Shown here piece by piece: positions 52,604-64,000 of a DNA stretch of 64,000 bases (position 1 is the stretch's first letter; each line of letters begins with the position of its first letter). The translations under genes and the position numbers were made by a program. The stretch covers positions 2,108,001 through 2,172,000 of the forward strand of contig NZ_CP138214.1 in assembly GCF_034043515.1 (NCBI RefSeq), given 5' to 3'. The notes under the pieces were generated by a model. It saw nothing but the letters and a program-made list of their open reading frames with translations. It searched no databases and was not told the DNA's origin. The DNA comes from Pseudomonas sp. MUP55. GTDB taxonomy: Bacteria > Pseudomonadota > Gammaproteobacteria > Pseudomonadales > Pseudomonadaceae.

Positions 52604-55305
52604 ACCTCACGCTGCTCAAAGAGTTCTTCGCCGGTTTTCTGCGGACCCGGCATATCGCCCGGCATTTTCGGCGTCTGGCGATGCTTGAGACGGTGACCGA
52701 CGCCAGTGTCAGCCGCGAAGTCCCGCCCAGCCTGGCGCAAACCCTGGTGGCGGCGGCCAACGGCAGCGCTGTGCAGTTACTGGGCGTGCTGGGCAGCCAT
52801 GCCGAGGGGTTGAGTACACCGGAGGCCGACGCGTTGCGCGAGCAATACGGGCTCAATGAGGTCGAGCATGAGCAACCGCTGCCTTGGTGGGTGCACCTGT
52901 GGCACTGCTATAAAAACCCGTTCAACCTGCTGCTGACCCTGTTGGCGGTGATTTCCTGGCTGACCGAGGACATGAAGGCCGCCACGGTGATTTTCTCCAT
53001 GGTGGTGCTGTCGACCTTGCTGCGCTTCTGGCAGGAGGCCAAGTCGAACAAGGCCGCCGACGCCTTGAAGGCCATGGTCAGCAACACGGCGACGGTGCTG
53101 CGCCGGGACGCGGTCAAGCGTCTTGAACTGCCGATCAAGCAACTGGTGCCAGGCGACCTGATCGTGCTGTCGGCCGGTGACATGATTCCCGCCGATTGCC
53201 GCGTACTCAGTGCCAAGGATTTGTTCGTCAGCCAGGCGGCAATGACCGGCGAATCGATGCCGGTGGAGAAGTTCGTGCAGCAGCAGGATGCCGATGCGCG
53301 CAACCCGCTGGACTTGGAAAATATCCTGTTCATGGGCACCAATGTGGTGTCCGGCGCCGCCACAGCGGTGATTCTGGCCACGGGCAATAACACCTATTTC
53401 GGTGCGTTGGCGCAGCGCGTCACCGCGACCGACCGCGCCACCACCTCGTTCCAGCATGGGGTGAACAAGGTCAGCTGGCTGCTGATCCGCTTCATGTTCG
53501 TGATGGCGCCGCTGGTGTTGTTCATCAACGGGTTTACCAAGGGTGACTGGACCGAAGCGCTGCTGTTCGCACTGTCGATTGCCGTGGGCCTTACCCCCGA
53601 AATGCTGCCGATGATCGTCACCTCGACACTGGCCAAGGGCGCGGTGTTCCTGTCGCGCAAGAAGGTCATCGTCAAGCGCCTGGACGCGATCCAGAACTTC
53701 GGCGCCATGGATGTGTTGTGCACGGACAAGACCGGCACGCTGACCCAGGACCGAATTTTCCTCGCGCGCCATGTGGATGTGTGGGGGCAGGAATCCGAGG
53801 ATGTGCTGGAAATGGCCTACCTCAACAGCTACTACCAGACCGGCTTGAAAAACCTGCTGGACGTGGCGGTGCTCGAGCACGTCGAAATCCATCGTGACTT
53901 GAAAGTGGGGACCGCGTTTCAGAAGATCGATGAGATTCCGTTCGACTTCAATCGCCGCCGCATGTCGGTCGTGGTTGCCGAGCAGAACCAGCCACACCTG
54001 TTGATCTGCAAGGGCGCGGTGGAAGAGATTCTGTCGGTGTGCAGCACCGTGCGTCACGGCGAGGTCAACGAGGCGTTGACGGACGAGTTGCTGGCGCGCA
54101 TTCGCCAGGTGACCGCGGCGTTCAACGAAGAAGGCTTGCGCGTAGTGGCCGTGGCCGCGCAACCGATGTCGTCGGGGCGCGACACCTACAGCCTGGCCGA
54201 TGAAAACAACCTGACCCTGATCGGCTATGTGGCGTTCCTCGACCCACCCAAGGAAAGTACCGCGCCTGTGCTCAAGGCGCTCAAGGCCCATGGCGTGGCG
54301 GTCAAAGTGCTGACGGGTGACAACGAGCTGGTCACCGCGAAAATCTGCCGTGAAGTGGGCCTGGAGCAACAAGGGCTGCTGATGGGCAACGCCATCGAAG
54401 ACATGACCGACGCCGAGCTGGCCTTGGCCGTGGAAACCACCAACGTGTTCGCCAAGCTCACGCCCAGCCACAAGGAGCGCATCGTGCGCCTGCTCAAGGC
54501 CAACGGGCATGTGGTCGGGTTCATGGGCGACGGCATCAACGACGCGCCGGCATTGCGTACGGCCGATATCGGTATCTCGGTGGACAGCGCGGTGGACATC
54601 GCCAAGGAAGCTGCCGACATCATCCTGTTGGAAAAGAGCCTGATGATCCTGGAGGAGGGCGTGCTGGAAGGCCGGCGCACCTTTGCCAACATGCTCAAGT
54701 ACATCAAGATGACCGCAAGTTCCAACTTCGGCAACGTGTTCTCGGTGCTGGTGGCGAGTGCGTTTATTCCGTTTCTGCCCATGCTGCCGATGCACCTGCT
54801 GGTGCAGAACCTGCTGTATGATATCTCGCAGATCGCCATTCCCTTCGACAACGTCGACGAGGAGATGCTTGCCCAGCCGCAACGCTGGCAGCCGGGGGAT
54901 GTGGGGCGCTTCATGCTGTTCTTCGGGCCGATCAGCTCGATCTTCGACATCACCACGTTCGCACTCATGTGGTATGTGTTCGATGCCAACACCCCGGACC
55001 ACCAGACCCTGTTCCAGTCGGGCTGGTTCGTGGTGGGGCTGCTCACCCAGACGTTGATCGTGCACATGATCCGCACCCCGAAAATCCCGTTCCTGCAAAG
55101 CCGTGCGGCGTTGCCGTTGATGGTGATGACGGGTGTGATCATGGCCGTCGGCATCTTCCTGCCGATGGGGCCACTGGCGCATTACTTCAAATTGCAGGCA
55201 CTGCCGTCGCTGTATTTCGTGTTCCTGCCGGTGATTCTGCTGGCGTACATGGCACTGACCCAGGCGGTGAAGGGCTACTACATCCGCAAGTTTGGCTGGC
55301 AGTAA
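52600..55305 (+). CDS. mgtA: Magnesium-translocating P-type ATPase
   Basis: P3B ATPase of 901 residues that imports Mg2+ into the cytoplasm. Phosphorylation site DKTGTLTQDR; actuator TGES in AAMTGESMPVEKF; hinge FMGDGINDAPALRTADIGIS; membrane motif VGLTPEMLPMIVTSTLAKGA. The N-terminus (MNLTLLKEFFAGFLRTRHIA) fits the MgtA/MgtB class. AGGAG precedes the ATG at 52600, 44 codons downstream of the longest frame. It is followed, after a REPIN, by mgtC in the same direction. Confidence 0.97.
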   Translation: MNLTLLKEFFAGFLRTRHIARHFRRLAMLETVTDASVSREVPPSLAQTLVAAANGSAVQLLGVLGSHAEGLSTPEADALREQYGLNEVEHEQPLPWWVHLWHCYKNPFNLLLTLLAVISWLTEDMKAATVIFSMVVLSTLLRFWQEAKSNKAADALKAMVSNTATVLRRDAVKRLELPIKQLVPGDLIVLSAGDMIPADCRVLSAKDLFVSQAAMTGESMPVEKFVQQQDADARNPLDLENILFMGTNVVSGAATAVILATGNNTYFGALAQRVTATDRATTSFQHGVNKVSWLLIRFMFVMAPLVLFINGFTKGDWTEALLFALSIAVGLTPEMLPMIVTSTLAKGAVFLSRKKVIVKRLDAIQNFGAMDVLCTDKTGTLTQDRIFLARHVDVWGQESEDVLEMAYLNSYYQTGLKNLLDVAVLEHVEIHRDLKVGTAFQKIDEIPFDFNRRRMSVVVAEQNQPHLLICKGAVEEILSVCSTVRHGEVNEALTDELLARIRQVTAAFNEEGLRVVAVAAQPMSSGRDTYSLADENNLTLIGYVAFLDPPKESTAPVLKALKAHGVAVKVLTGDNELVTAKICREVGLEQQGLLMGNAIEDMTDAELALAVETTNVFAKLTPSHKERIVRLLKANGHVVGFMGDGINDAPALRTADIGISVDSAVDIAKEAADIILLEKSLMILEEGVLEGRRTFANMLKYIKMTASSNFGNVFSVLVASAFIPFLPMLPMHLLVQNLLYDISQIAIPFDNVDEEMLAQPQRWQPGDVGRFMLFFGPISSIFDITTFALMWYVFDANTPDHQTLFQSGWFVVGLLTQTLIVHMIRTPKIPFLQSRAALPLMVMTGVIMAVGIFLPMGPLAHYFKLQALPSLYFVFLPVILLAYMALTQAVKGYYIRKFGWQ

Positions 55306-55366
55306 CACGTTTTATGCCGGGGCCAGGCTTGCCCTGATGACAGTTAGCCAAGCGACATGGCCCCTT

Positions 55367-55463
55367 GTAGGAGCGAGCTTGCTCGCGAAAAACGCGTAGG
55401 CAACGCGTTCATTCTGGATAAACGCAGGGGCCCTGAGTGCTTCGCGAGCAAGCTCGCTCCTAC
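55367..55463. repeat. REPIN, family A, between mgtA and mgtC
   Basis: Inverted REP arms around GGCAACGCGTTCATTCTGGA, same orientation as the copy at 40552. It separates two co-oriented genes, unlike most other copies, and may uncouple their mRNA levels. Confidence 0.9.
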
Positions 55464-55545
55464 ACAAGCATCAGGGCTTGCCGCGACGGGGCTCGCACGG
55501 ATTCGTGGCATTTTCAGTTGCCGCAGCACTCATGGAGATTTTCTT

Positions 55546-56262
55546 ATGCAGGCAATCAACAACATCAACCTCGACTCGCTGGTCGACACCGTCGTCAGCC
55601 TGACCGCGGCGTTCATTCTCGGCGGCCTGATCGGCTTCGAACGCCAGTACCGCCAGCGCACCGCCGGCTTGCGCACCAATGTGCTGGTGGCGGTTGGCGC
55701 GGCGATCTTTGTCGACATGGCCAATCGTCTGGGTGGTGCTGACGGCGCGGTGCGCGTGGTCGCGTATGTGGTGTCGGGCATCGGCTTTCTGGGCGCGGGG
55801 GTGATCATGCGCGAAGAGGGCAATGTGCGCGGGCTCAACACGGCCGCCACCCTCTGGGCATCGGCCGCGGTCGGCGCCTGCGCGGGCGCCGACCTGATCC
55901 TTGAGGCGCTGCTGGGTACGCTGTTCGTATTGGCGGCCAATACCCTGCTGCGGCCGATCGTCAATAACATCAACCGTCAGCCGTTGGACGTGGTATCGGC
56001 CGAGGTCACCAACATCCTCTATGTCATCGCACGGCGCAGCCAGCAGCAGGCGGTCATGGTGTTGCTGGAAGCTGAGCTGGCACGATGCAACTACCCGGCC
56101 AGTGACGTCGATGTACGGCCGTTCGGCAGCGACGAAGTCGAAATCGAGGCGACCCTGGCCGCGACGTCGGTCGACGGTGACGAGCTGGATGCGTTGGTGA
56201 CGCGCATATCTACCTCCAGTCTGGTGGTGCAGGCGTTCTGGAGCCCAAGTACCACCGACTGA
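55546..56262 (+). CDS. mgtC: MgtC/SapB family protein
   Basis: 238-residue inner-membrane protein. MgtC core: [58 protein letters not shown] and [18 protein letters not shown], followed by a C-terminal ACT-like soluble domain (about 145-230). MgtC proteins support survival in low Mg2+ and in macrophages, partly by damping F-ATPase activity. GGAG before the ATG at 55546; a longer frame passing through the REPIN is spurious. Linked to mgtA, so probably under the same Mg2+ control. Confidence 0.95.
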   Translation: MQAINNINLDSLVDTVVSLTAAFILGGLIGFERQYRQRTAGLRTNVLVAVGAAIFVDMANRLGGADGAVRVVAYVVSGIGFLGAGVIMREEGNVRGLNTAATLWASAAVGACAGADLILEALLGTLFVLAANTLLRPIVNNINRQPLDVVSAEVTNILYVIARRSQQQAVMVLLEAELARCNYPASDVDVRPFGSDEVEIEATLAATSVDGDELDALVTRISTSSLVVQAFWSPSTTD

Positions 56263-56307
56263 CCCGCCCGCATGATCCCCGTCGAGCCAACCTGGTCAGG
56301 TTTCGTC

Positions 56308-56341
56308 GGGAAAAAATCCTACAAGTAGTCAGGATTATCCC
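56308..56341. promoter_or_regulatory. Gapped inverted repeat upstream of the EvgA-like gene
   Basis: GGGAAAAAATCCT and AGGATTATCCC are imperfect complements about 10 nt apart. It lies 220 bp before the response-regulator start and just after mgtC; it could be a regulator site or a weak 3' hairpin of mgtC. Confidence 0.35.
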
Positions 56342-56560
56342 TTCAATCAAAACGTCATTGCATTGCTAAGGTTGCGCACTTACCGCTGGCCGCCTGTTCT
56401 ATCTGGCTGTCATTGCGCGTGATATTTCAATGCAAGGGGCCGGGCTGCTGCCGGTTATTGTCCTGAGAGCGTGCAGCACCGTTTGTCGGAACTGTCATTT
56501 CTCACAGGTACCGAGGCCCCTTTTGATATGTAAGGGTACGTTGACCGCCTAGGGGTGTGT

Positions 56561-57187
56561 ATGAGCAAAGCATTAATCGTGGATGACCATCCGTTTATAC
56601 GTGCGACGGTCAAGCATCTGCTGAAGTTGGAAGGCTTCGATGAAATTTATCAGGCAGGTGATGGGGCCGATGCGATGCAATTGGCGCGCGAGCAACGTCC
56701 CGAGTTGATCATCCTTGACCTGGCGATGCCCAAGCTGGGTGGGTTGGAAGTGATCAGTCGCATCAAGACCCTGGGCCTGCCGTGCAGGATCCTGGTACTG
56801 ACCTCTTACCTGGCCGTGTTTTTTTCCACCCGTTGCATGCGGGCCGGAGCCATGGGGTTTGTGGCAAAGACCGGCGAGCTGGACGAACTGCAAAAGGCCA
56901 TCAGAGCGATCCAGTCAGGCTACAGCTGTTTCCCGAGCCTGCCGACCAGCTCGGTACGCCGTGACGATCTGCAGGAGACAGAGCGGCAGATGATCGAATG
57001 CCTGTCGGACCGTGAACTGACTGTATTGCAGAAGCTGGCTCTGGGGCTGGGCAACAAGGAAATTGCTGAAGACATGCTGTTGAGCCACAAGACCATCAGC
57101 ACCTACAAGACACGCCTCAAGGAGAAGTTACGTATGTGCTCGGTGGTGCACCTGTCCAAGTTTGCCCAGCGCAATCATCTGATCTGA
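56561..57187 (+). CDS. Response regulator, NarL/FixJ type (EvgA/BvgA-like)
   Basis: 208 residues. Receiver with acidic pair in LIVDDHPFIR, phospho-acceptor Asp53 in ILDLAMPK, Thr81 and Lys103; C-terminal LuxR-type helix-turn-helix (LSDRELTVLQKLALGLGNKE, LSHKTISTYKTRLKEKL). AGGGG lies 6 nt before the ATG at 56561. The kinase gene starts 6 bp after its stop: a typical EvgA-EvgS / BvgA-BvgS order. Confidence 0.93.
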   Translation: MSKALIVDDHPFIRATVKHLLKLEGFDEIYQAGDGADAMQLAREQRPELIILDLAMPKLGGLEVISRIKTLGLPCRILVLTSYLAVFFSTRCMRAGAMGFVAKTGELDELQKAIRAIQSGYSCFPSLPTSSVRRDDLQETERQMIECLSDRELTVLQKLALGLGNKEIAEDMLLSHKTISTYKTRLKEKLRMCSVVHLSKFAQRNHLI

Positions 57188-57193
57188 TTTGAA

Positions 57194-60817
<3,624 letters not shown>

Positions 60818-60941
60818 ACGCCATTCAGAGCTTTTGGGAGAAGTCCTACATGACAGGGGAACATGCCTGATTTTGCCGGCAAGATTTGTCTGGAGAATGG
60901 GCGACGCTCACTGACGAGCGCTGCCTGCCCAGGGGTTTGCC

Positions 60942-61364
60942 ATGCCGAACAAAGCACTGACCATCCTGATTGCCGATGATCTGCACTTGCAACGGCTGTA
61001 CATCGAAAAAATGCTCAACCAGTTGGGGTATTACCGGATTGTGCCGGTGCAAACCTTCGAAGAAGTCCAGATACTCACCGACATTCCGGCCAGGCCCTTC
61101 GATGTGCTGATCATCAATGCCGGGCTGGCGGCCCATGCGAGTGGGCCCCATCCTCAGGTTCGCCATGTACTGGTCTACGACAATCTTGACCTGGGCAATT
61201 GCGCAGGCGCAATGCCGAGGGTAGCGGTACGCCTGCCGGGCGTGCCGGACAACGTCAACCTCGAACACTTCATGGGCATTATCGACCCACCCCGGGCCAG
61301 AACCGGCTTGCGGGTGTTGCCGTGGTTGAGGGCGTTGTCCCGCCAGCCGATGGCCGGAGTCTAG
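60942..61364 (+). CDS. Degenerate receiver-domain protein
   Basis: 140 residues with the overall pattern of a CheY-like receiver: LTILIADDLHLQRLYIEKML (acidic pair kept) and RPFDVLIINAGLA, where the phospho-acceptor Asp is replaced by Asn59. The conserved Lys and Thr/Ser are not recognisable in the second half (VRHVLVYDNLDLGN, MPRVAVRLPGVPDNV). No output domain. It lies 124 bp after the EvgS-like gene, same strand. It probably works without phosphorylation, as a decoy or partner of the kinase/regulator. The stop shares CTAG with the convergent DAHP synthase gene. Confidence 0.75.
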   Translation: MPNKALTILIADDLHLQRLYIEKMLNQLGYYRIVPVQTFEEVQILTDIPARPFDVLIINAGLAAHASGPHPQVRHVLVYDNLDLGNCAGAMPRVAVRLPGVPDNVNLEHFMGIIDPPRARTGLRVLPWLRALSRQPMAGV

Positions 61365-62452
61365 TCCAGCGCTGGCGCCCCGTTGCTGTGTGCACGAAGG
61401 CGCTCGGCGGCACTGCGCAGCAACTGCTCGGTGCCCGCCCAGCCCAGGCAACCATCAGTCACCGACACGCCATATTTCATTGACGAGCTCAGAGGTTGGC
61501 AACCCTCGAACAGGTGGCTTTCCAGCATCATGCCGATCAACGAGGTATCGCACTGCAAACGTTGCTCCAGCACCTCGTTGAACACCGCCGGCTGGCGCAG
61601 CGGGTCTTTTCCACTGTTGGCGTGGCTGCAATCGACCATGATGCGTGCCGCTACCTTGGACTTGGCCAGGTCTTGCTTGACTTGGGACACACTCTGCGCA
61701 TCGTAGTTTGGCCCACGGTGACCGCCGCGCAGCACCAGGTGGGTGTCGGGGTTGCCCGCAGTCTGGATGATCGCCGGATGGCCCTGGCTGTCGACGCCGA
61801 AGTGGCGGTGCGGGTGCGAGGCCGAGCGCATCGCGTCACAAGCAATCGCGACGCCGCCGTCGGTCCCGTTTTTGAAGCCTACGGGCATGCCCAGACCGCT
61901 GGCCATTTCGCGGTGGATCTGTGATTCGGTGGTGCGTGCGCCAACCGCAACCCAGCTGAGCAGGTCATCGAAGTAGCCGGCGGCCATGGGTTGCAACAGC
62001 TCGGTGGCGACCGGCAGGCCCAGGCGCAGCATTTCGCGCATCAGTTCCCGCGACAGCGTCAGGCCCGCGGCCATGTCATCGCTGCCATCAAGGTGCGGAT
62101 CGTAAGCAAGGCCTTTCCAGCCAATGGTGGTGCGGGGTTTTTCGACGTAGGCGCGTATGACCAGCAGCATCTGGTCGCTGACTTCCAGCGCCAACTTCTT
62201 CAGGTTGCGTGCGTATTCCATGGCCGATTGTGGATCGTGTATCGAGCATGGGCCGACAATCACCAGCAAGCGTGAGTCGTGACCATCGAGGATGGCGCGT
62301 ACGGCTTGGCGGTGGTCGTGCACCTGTTCAGTGAGGAACGGGCTGAGAGGCAGTTGGTGCTTGAGCTCCAGGGCGCTTGGGAGGCGCAGGGTCAAGGCTT
62401 CATTGGCACTGTTGAGCGTTGAGACGGGCAAAGCGGCGATAGAGGCGTTCAT
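61361..62452 (-). CDS. 3-deoxy-7-phosphoheptulonate (DAHP) synthase, class I
   Basis: First enzyme of the shikimate pathway: PEP plus erythrose 4-phosphate to DAHP. 363 residues. Class I core: VIVGPCSIHDPQSAMEYAR, RAYVEKPRTTIGWKGLAYDP, PVATELLQPM, VGFKNGTDGG, LRGGHRGPNY and MVDCSHANSGKDP. Which aromatic amino acid inhibits it cannot be read off. AGGAAAG before the ATG at 62452 supports this start. Preceded by an attenuator with an aromatic leader peptide, so transcription is probably tuned by Phe/Tyr/Trp-tRNA charging. Confidence 0.95.
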   Translation of the reverse strand: MNASIAALPVSTLNSANEALTLRLPSALELKHQLPLSPFLTEQVHDHRQAVRAILDGHDSRLLVIVGPCSIHDPQSAMEYARNLKKLALEVSDQMLLVIRAYVEKPRTTIGWKGLAYDPHLDGSDDMAAGLTLSRELMREMLRLGLPVATELLQPMAAGYFDDLLSWVAVGARTTESQIHREMASGLGMPVGFKNGTDGGVAIACDAMRSASHPHRHFGVDSQGHPAIIQTAGNPDTHLVLRGGHRGPNYDAQSVSQVKQDLAKSKVAARIMVDCSHANSGKDPLRQPAVFNEVLEQRLQCDTSLIGMMLESHLFEGCQPLSSSMKYGVSVTDGCLGWAGTEQLLRSAAERLRAHSNGAPALD

Positions 62453-62499
62453 ATTCAAGCTTTCCTGGGCAAGCGGCGGGCAATTCCCGCACGCCTGGC

Positions 62500-62649
62500 C
62501 TACTGGGGTGTTCGACAATTGGCCGTATTGGCCAGCGTTGGCTTGCCACCAAGAGGTGACCGATCGGAGGCGGCAGGCTGTCCCGAACGGGGCTGGCTAA
62601 ATCGCCATGCAGCGCACGTGTCGTAGCGGTAATAGGTGGCGTAGTTCAT
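62500..62649 (-). CDS. Tyr-rich small ORF between attenuator and DAHP synthase (49 aa)
   Basis: Starts MNYATYYRYDTCAAWRFSQP: four Tyr, one Trp and one Phe in the first 17 residues. AAGGAA lies 8 nt before the ATG. It begins 49 nt after the attenuator terminator and ends 47 nt before the DAHP synthase start, in a different frame. It may be a second leader peptide acting at the translational level, or an unrelated small protein. Confidence 0.5.
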   Translation of the reverse strand: MNYATYYRYDTCAAWRFSQPRSGQPAASDRSPLGGKPTLANTANCRTPQ

Positions 62650-62697
62650 GTCGTGATTCCTTTAAGTGCTTGATCGAACAAAAAATGTCAGGGCCTG

Positions 62698-62736
62698 AAA
62701 AAACAAAACCCCCGGTCGGGGAGCCGACCGGGGGTT
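62698..62736 (-). terminator. Attenuator terminator of the DAHP synthase leader
   Basis: On the minus strand AACCCCCGGTCGG pairs perfectly with CCGACCGGGGGTT around CTCC, followed by TTGTTTTTT. It lies 51 nt after the stop of the aromatic leader peptide and before the DAHP synthase gene. Confidence 0.92.
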
Positions 62737-62786
62737 AGATTTCTCTGGCAGGCGACCCCTTGAGTAGTGGGCGCCGATTTCAGGTA

Positions 62787-62921
62787 TCAGGCGCGCCAGC
62801 GGCTAAACCAATACCCAAAATAAAAGCTGACCAGTGCGCTCGAACCGTTCACACGGGTAGCCGACACCGAGCGCGAAGCGCTGGCAGCGAGGCGGACCTG
62901 AGTGTGGGTGAGTTGCAACAT
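62787..62921 (-). CDS. Leader peptide of the DAHP synthase attenuator (44 aa)
   Basis: Starts MLQLTHTQVRLAASASRS and ends SALVSFYFGYWFSRWRA. The last twelve residues hold three Phe, two Tyr and two Trp, encoded by TTT, TAT, TTT, TAT, TGG, TTT and TGG. GGAG lies about 7 nt before the ATG. Ribosome stalling at this run when charged Phe/Tyr/Trp-tRNA is scarce would be expected to prevent the downstream terminator from forming. Function inferred from layout; the pattern is very unlikely by chance. Confidence 0.85.
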   Translation of the reverse strand: MLQLTHTQVRLAASASRSVSATRVNGSSALVSFYFGYWFSRWRA

Positions 62922-63068
62922 GGTATGGCTCCAAATGATGGGGGGAGCTTACTAGAGCTGCGCGGGTGGATTCAATCAGTAATTTCTATTGCGCCGGGGG
63001 ACTTACCGCTATGGGGTGAGTATGGATATGCTGACCGCTCCATGAACAATGATTGCCAGGACGCGACC

Positions 63069-63818
63069 ATGACTGCCTTGACCCTTGCTGCGGCGCAAAG
63101 CCTTTCCATTGCAGGCGATGTACCGGCCAATATCGCGCGACATCTGGTGTTCATGCAGGCTGCGGCCACACAGGGCGTGCAATTGCTGGTGTTTCCGGAA
63201 TTGTCATTGACCGGCTATGAGCCTGCGCTGGCAGCCGACTTGGCCATTGCCCCTGAGTCGCCAGTGCTGACGCCATTACGTGAGATGGCGCGCGAGCTGC
63301 GGTTGACGGCGGTAGTGGGTATGCCTGTGCGCTTGGCGCCAAAGGCGGACGTCATGATTGCCGCCTTGGTGCTCGGGGCTGACGGCTCATTGGCGGTCTA
63401 CACCAAGCAGCATCTGCATCCGGGCGAAGACGTTGCGTTTGCAGCGGGGCAGGGCGGTGCAGTGCTTGAATCAGGGAGTGAACGCATTGCGCTGGCCGTT
63501 TGCGCTGACTTTTCCCACGCCAGCCATCCGCGCCAAGCTGCGTTGGCAGGCGCCAATATCTACGCCGCCGGGGTGTTGATCAGCGAAAGTGGCTACGCAA
63601 TGGACAGCGCGTTGCTTCGGCAGTGCGCAGTCGAGCATCAGCTTCTGGTAGTGATGGCAAACCACGGTGGCCCTTCGGGTGGCTGGGTGTGCGCCGGCCG
63701 CAGCGCAATATGGGCGGACGATGGCCGTTTGCTTGCGGCGGTGCCCGGCGTCGGGGAAGCGCTGGTGATTGCCCGTCGCGAGGGCGAGCGCTGGACTGGG
63801 CACGTGGTGACTGTGTAA
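63069..63818 (+). CDS. Carbon-nitrogen hydrolase (nitrilase superfamily)
   Basis: 249-residue amidase-like enzyme with the Glu-Lys-Cys triad: Glu in LLVFPELSLTGYE, Lys in YTKQHLHPGED and Cys in IALAVCADFSHASH. It hydrolyses a C-N bond of an unknown small amide or nitrile. AGGA lies 8 nt before the ATG at 63069, nine codons after an earlier ATG with no RBS. Divergent from the DAHP synthase leader. A GNAT gene starts directly at its stop codon. Confidence 0.9.
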   Translation: MTALTLAAAQSLSIAGDVPANIARHLVFMQAAATQGVQLLVFPELSLTGYEPALAADLAIAPESPVLTPLREMARELRLTAVVGMPVRLAPKADVMIAALVLGADGSLAVYTKQHLHPGEDVAFAAGQGGAVLESGSERIALAVCADFSHASHPRQAALAGANIYAAGVLISESGYAMDSALLRQCAVEHQLLVVMANHGGPSGGWVCAGRSAIWADDGRLLAAVPGVGEALVIARREGERWTGHVVTV

Positions 63819-64000
63819 ATGGCCTTCTACCTGCGCGCTGCGACGGACCAGGACCTGCCCTTTGCGCGAGCCCTGACCCACCGGGCGATGGACCGCTATT
63901 ACGTGCAAAACCGCTTGCTATGGTCCAATGACGGTTTCGACAGGGCCTGGGCGAGTCGGGAAAACTGGCTCATCTGCCATGACGACGAAGTGGCCGGTTT
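63819..64000 (+). CDS. GNAT-type N-acetyltransferase (3' end outside window)
   Basis: Only the first 60 residues are present: MAFYLRAATDQDLPFARALT begins like the first beta strand and helix of GNAT enzymes, and NWLICHDDEVAG fits the following strands. The ATG follows the TAA of the nitrilase-family gene with no gap, so the two are translationally coupled. Confidence 0.65.
   Translation, partial: MAFYLRAATDQDLPFARALTHRAMDRYYVQNRLLWSNDGFDRAWASRENWLICHDDEVAG

Noticed and set aside
52777..55308. Very long open frame (843 codons) antisense to mgtA
   Set aside because: It mirrors mgtA codons on the other strand, is rich in His/Gln/Arg, has no recognisable domain and no RBS; high-GC genomes give such antisense frames routinely. 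The same holds for 1910-3190, 7929-9107, 23754-25211 and 42716-44680 on the + strand.
55357..55545. N-terminal extension of mgtC through the REPIN
   Set aside because: Translated REPIN sequence; the ATG at 55546 has an RBS and starts at the MgtC domain.

Overview
The window is a chromosomal segment of a high-GC gammaproteobacterium, almost certainly a Pseudomonas of the fluorescens group. The evidence is the gene families (NhaR, a DUF1652 protein, TerC, an unlinked SelD/SelU pair, MgtA/MgtC), the codon usage, and above all three classes of Pseudomonas-type REP/REPIN palindromes scattered between genes. No rRNA, tRNA, CRISPR array or replication origin was seen.

Layout. 1-7.9 kb: the 3' part of a chemoreceptor, the tRNA hydroxylation protein TrhP (YegQ), an AI-2E-type permease, three small hypothetical genes, a HI_0607-type shikimate dehydrogenase-like gene, a YceH protein and a DUF1993 protein. 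7.9-14.8 kb: SstT, an MFS exporter, NhaR, a lipoprotein, TerC, and the selD-selU pair. 14.9-16.3 kb: a decayed IS3-family element sitting inside a REP. 16.4-21.1 kb: a CSCC-type permease, a periplasmic histidine phosphatase, a GST, a PhzF protein and hemB. 21.1-26.4 kb: an Rhs polymorphic toxin whose C-terminus looks like the pertussis/heat-labile-enterotoxin ADP-ribosyltransferase fold, followed one base later by a probable immunity gene; both ends are AT-rich. 26.6-36 kb: a DUF1615 lipoprotein, a CoA-transferase/thiolase operon with a divergent LysR gene, a CBS-sirtuin operon and topB. 36-44.7 kb: an MFS-GMC oxidoreductase cluster with divergent LysR, a DUF3857 transglutaminase, and an XRE/cupin regulator-glutamine synthetase-like operon. 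45-52 kb: a RAYT transposase framed by two near-identical REPINs, an RcnB-like protein, a YdeE-like exporter, DUF1652, a PAS-LuxR regulator, an envelope membrane protein, an SLT lipoprotein, FKBP and GNAT. 52-56.3 kb: mgtA with a long structured leader, then mgtC. 56.5-61.4 kb: an EvgA/EvgS-like two-component system plus a degenerate receiver protein. 61.4-64 kb: a DAHP synthase preceded by an aromatic-rich leader peptide and a textbook terminator (attenuation), then a nitrilase-family protein and a truncated GNAT gene.

The most interesting signals are: (i) the attenuator of the DAHP synthase, with a peptide ending in a Phe/Tyr/Trp run and a second Tyr-rich small ORF after the terminator; (ii) the Rhs-ART toxin with an immunity protein I cannot assign to a family; (iii) an 18-bp dyad-containing motif upstream of both the PAS-LuxR gene and the DUF1652 gene; (iv) a perfect palindrome covering the start codon of the XRE/cupin regulator; (v) a receiver-like protein that has lost its phospho-acceptor Asp next to a phosphorelay kinase; (vi) the RAYT/REPIN locus and the REP-targeted insertion sequence. 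Gene starts were moved from the longest reading frame to the ATG with a ribosome binding site wherever one was visible.
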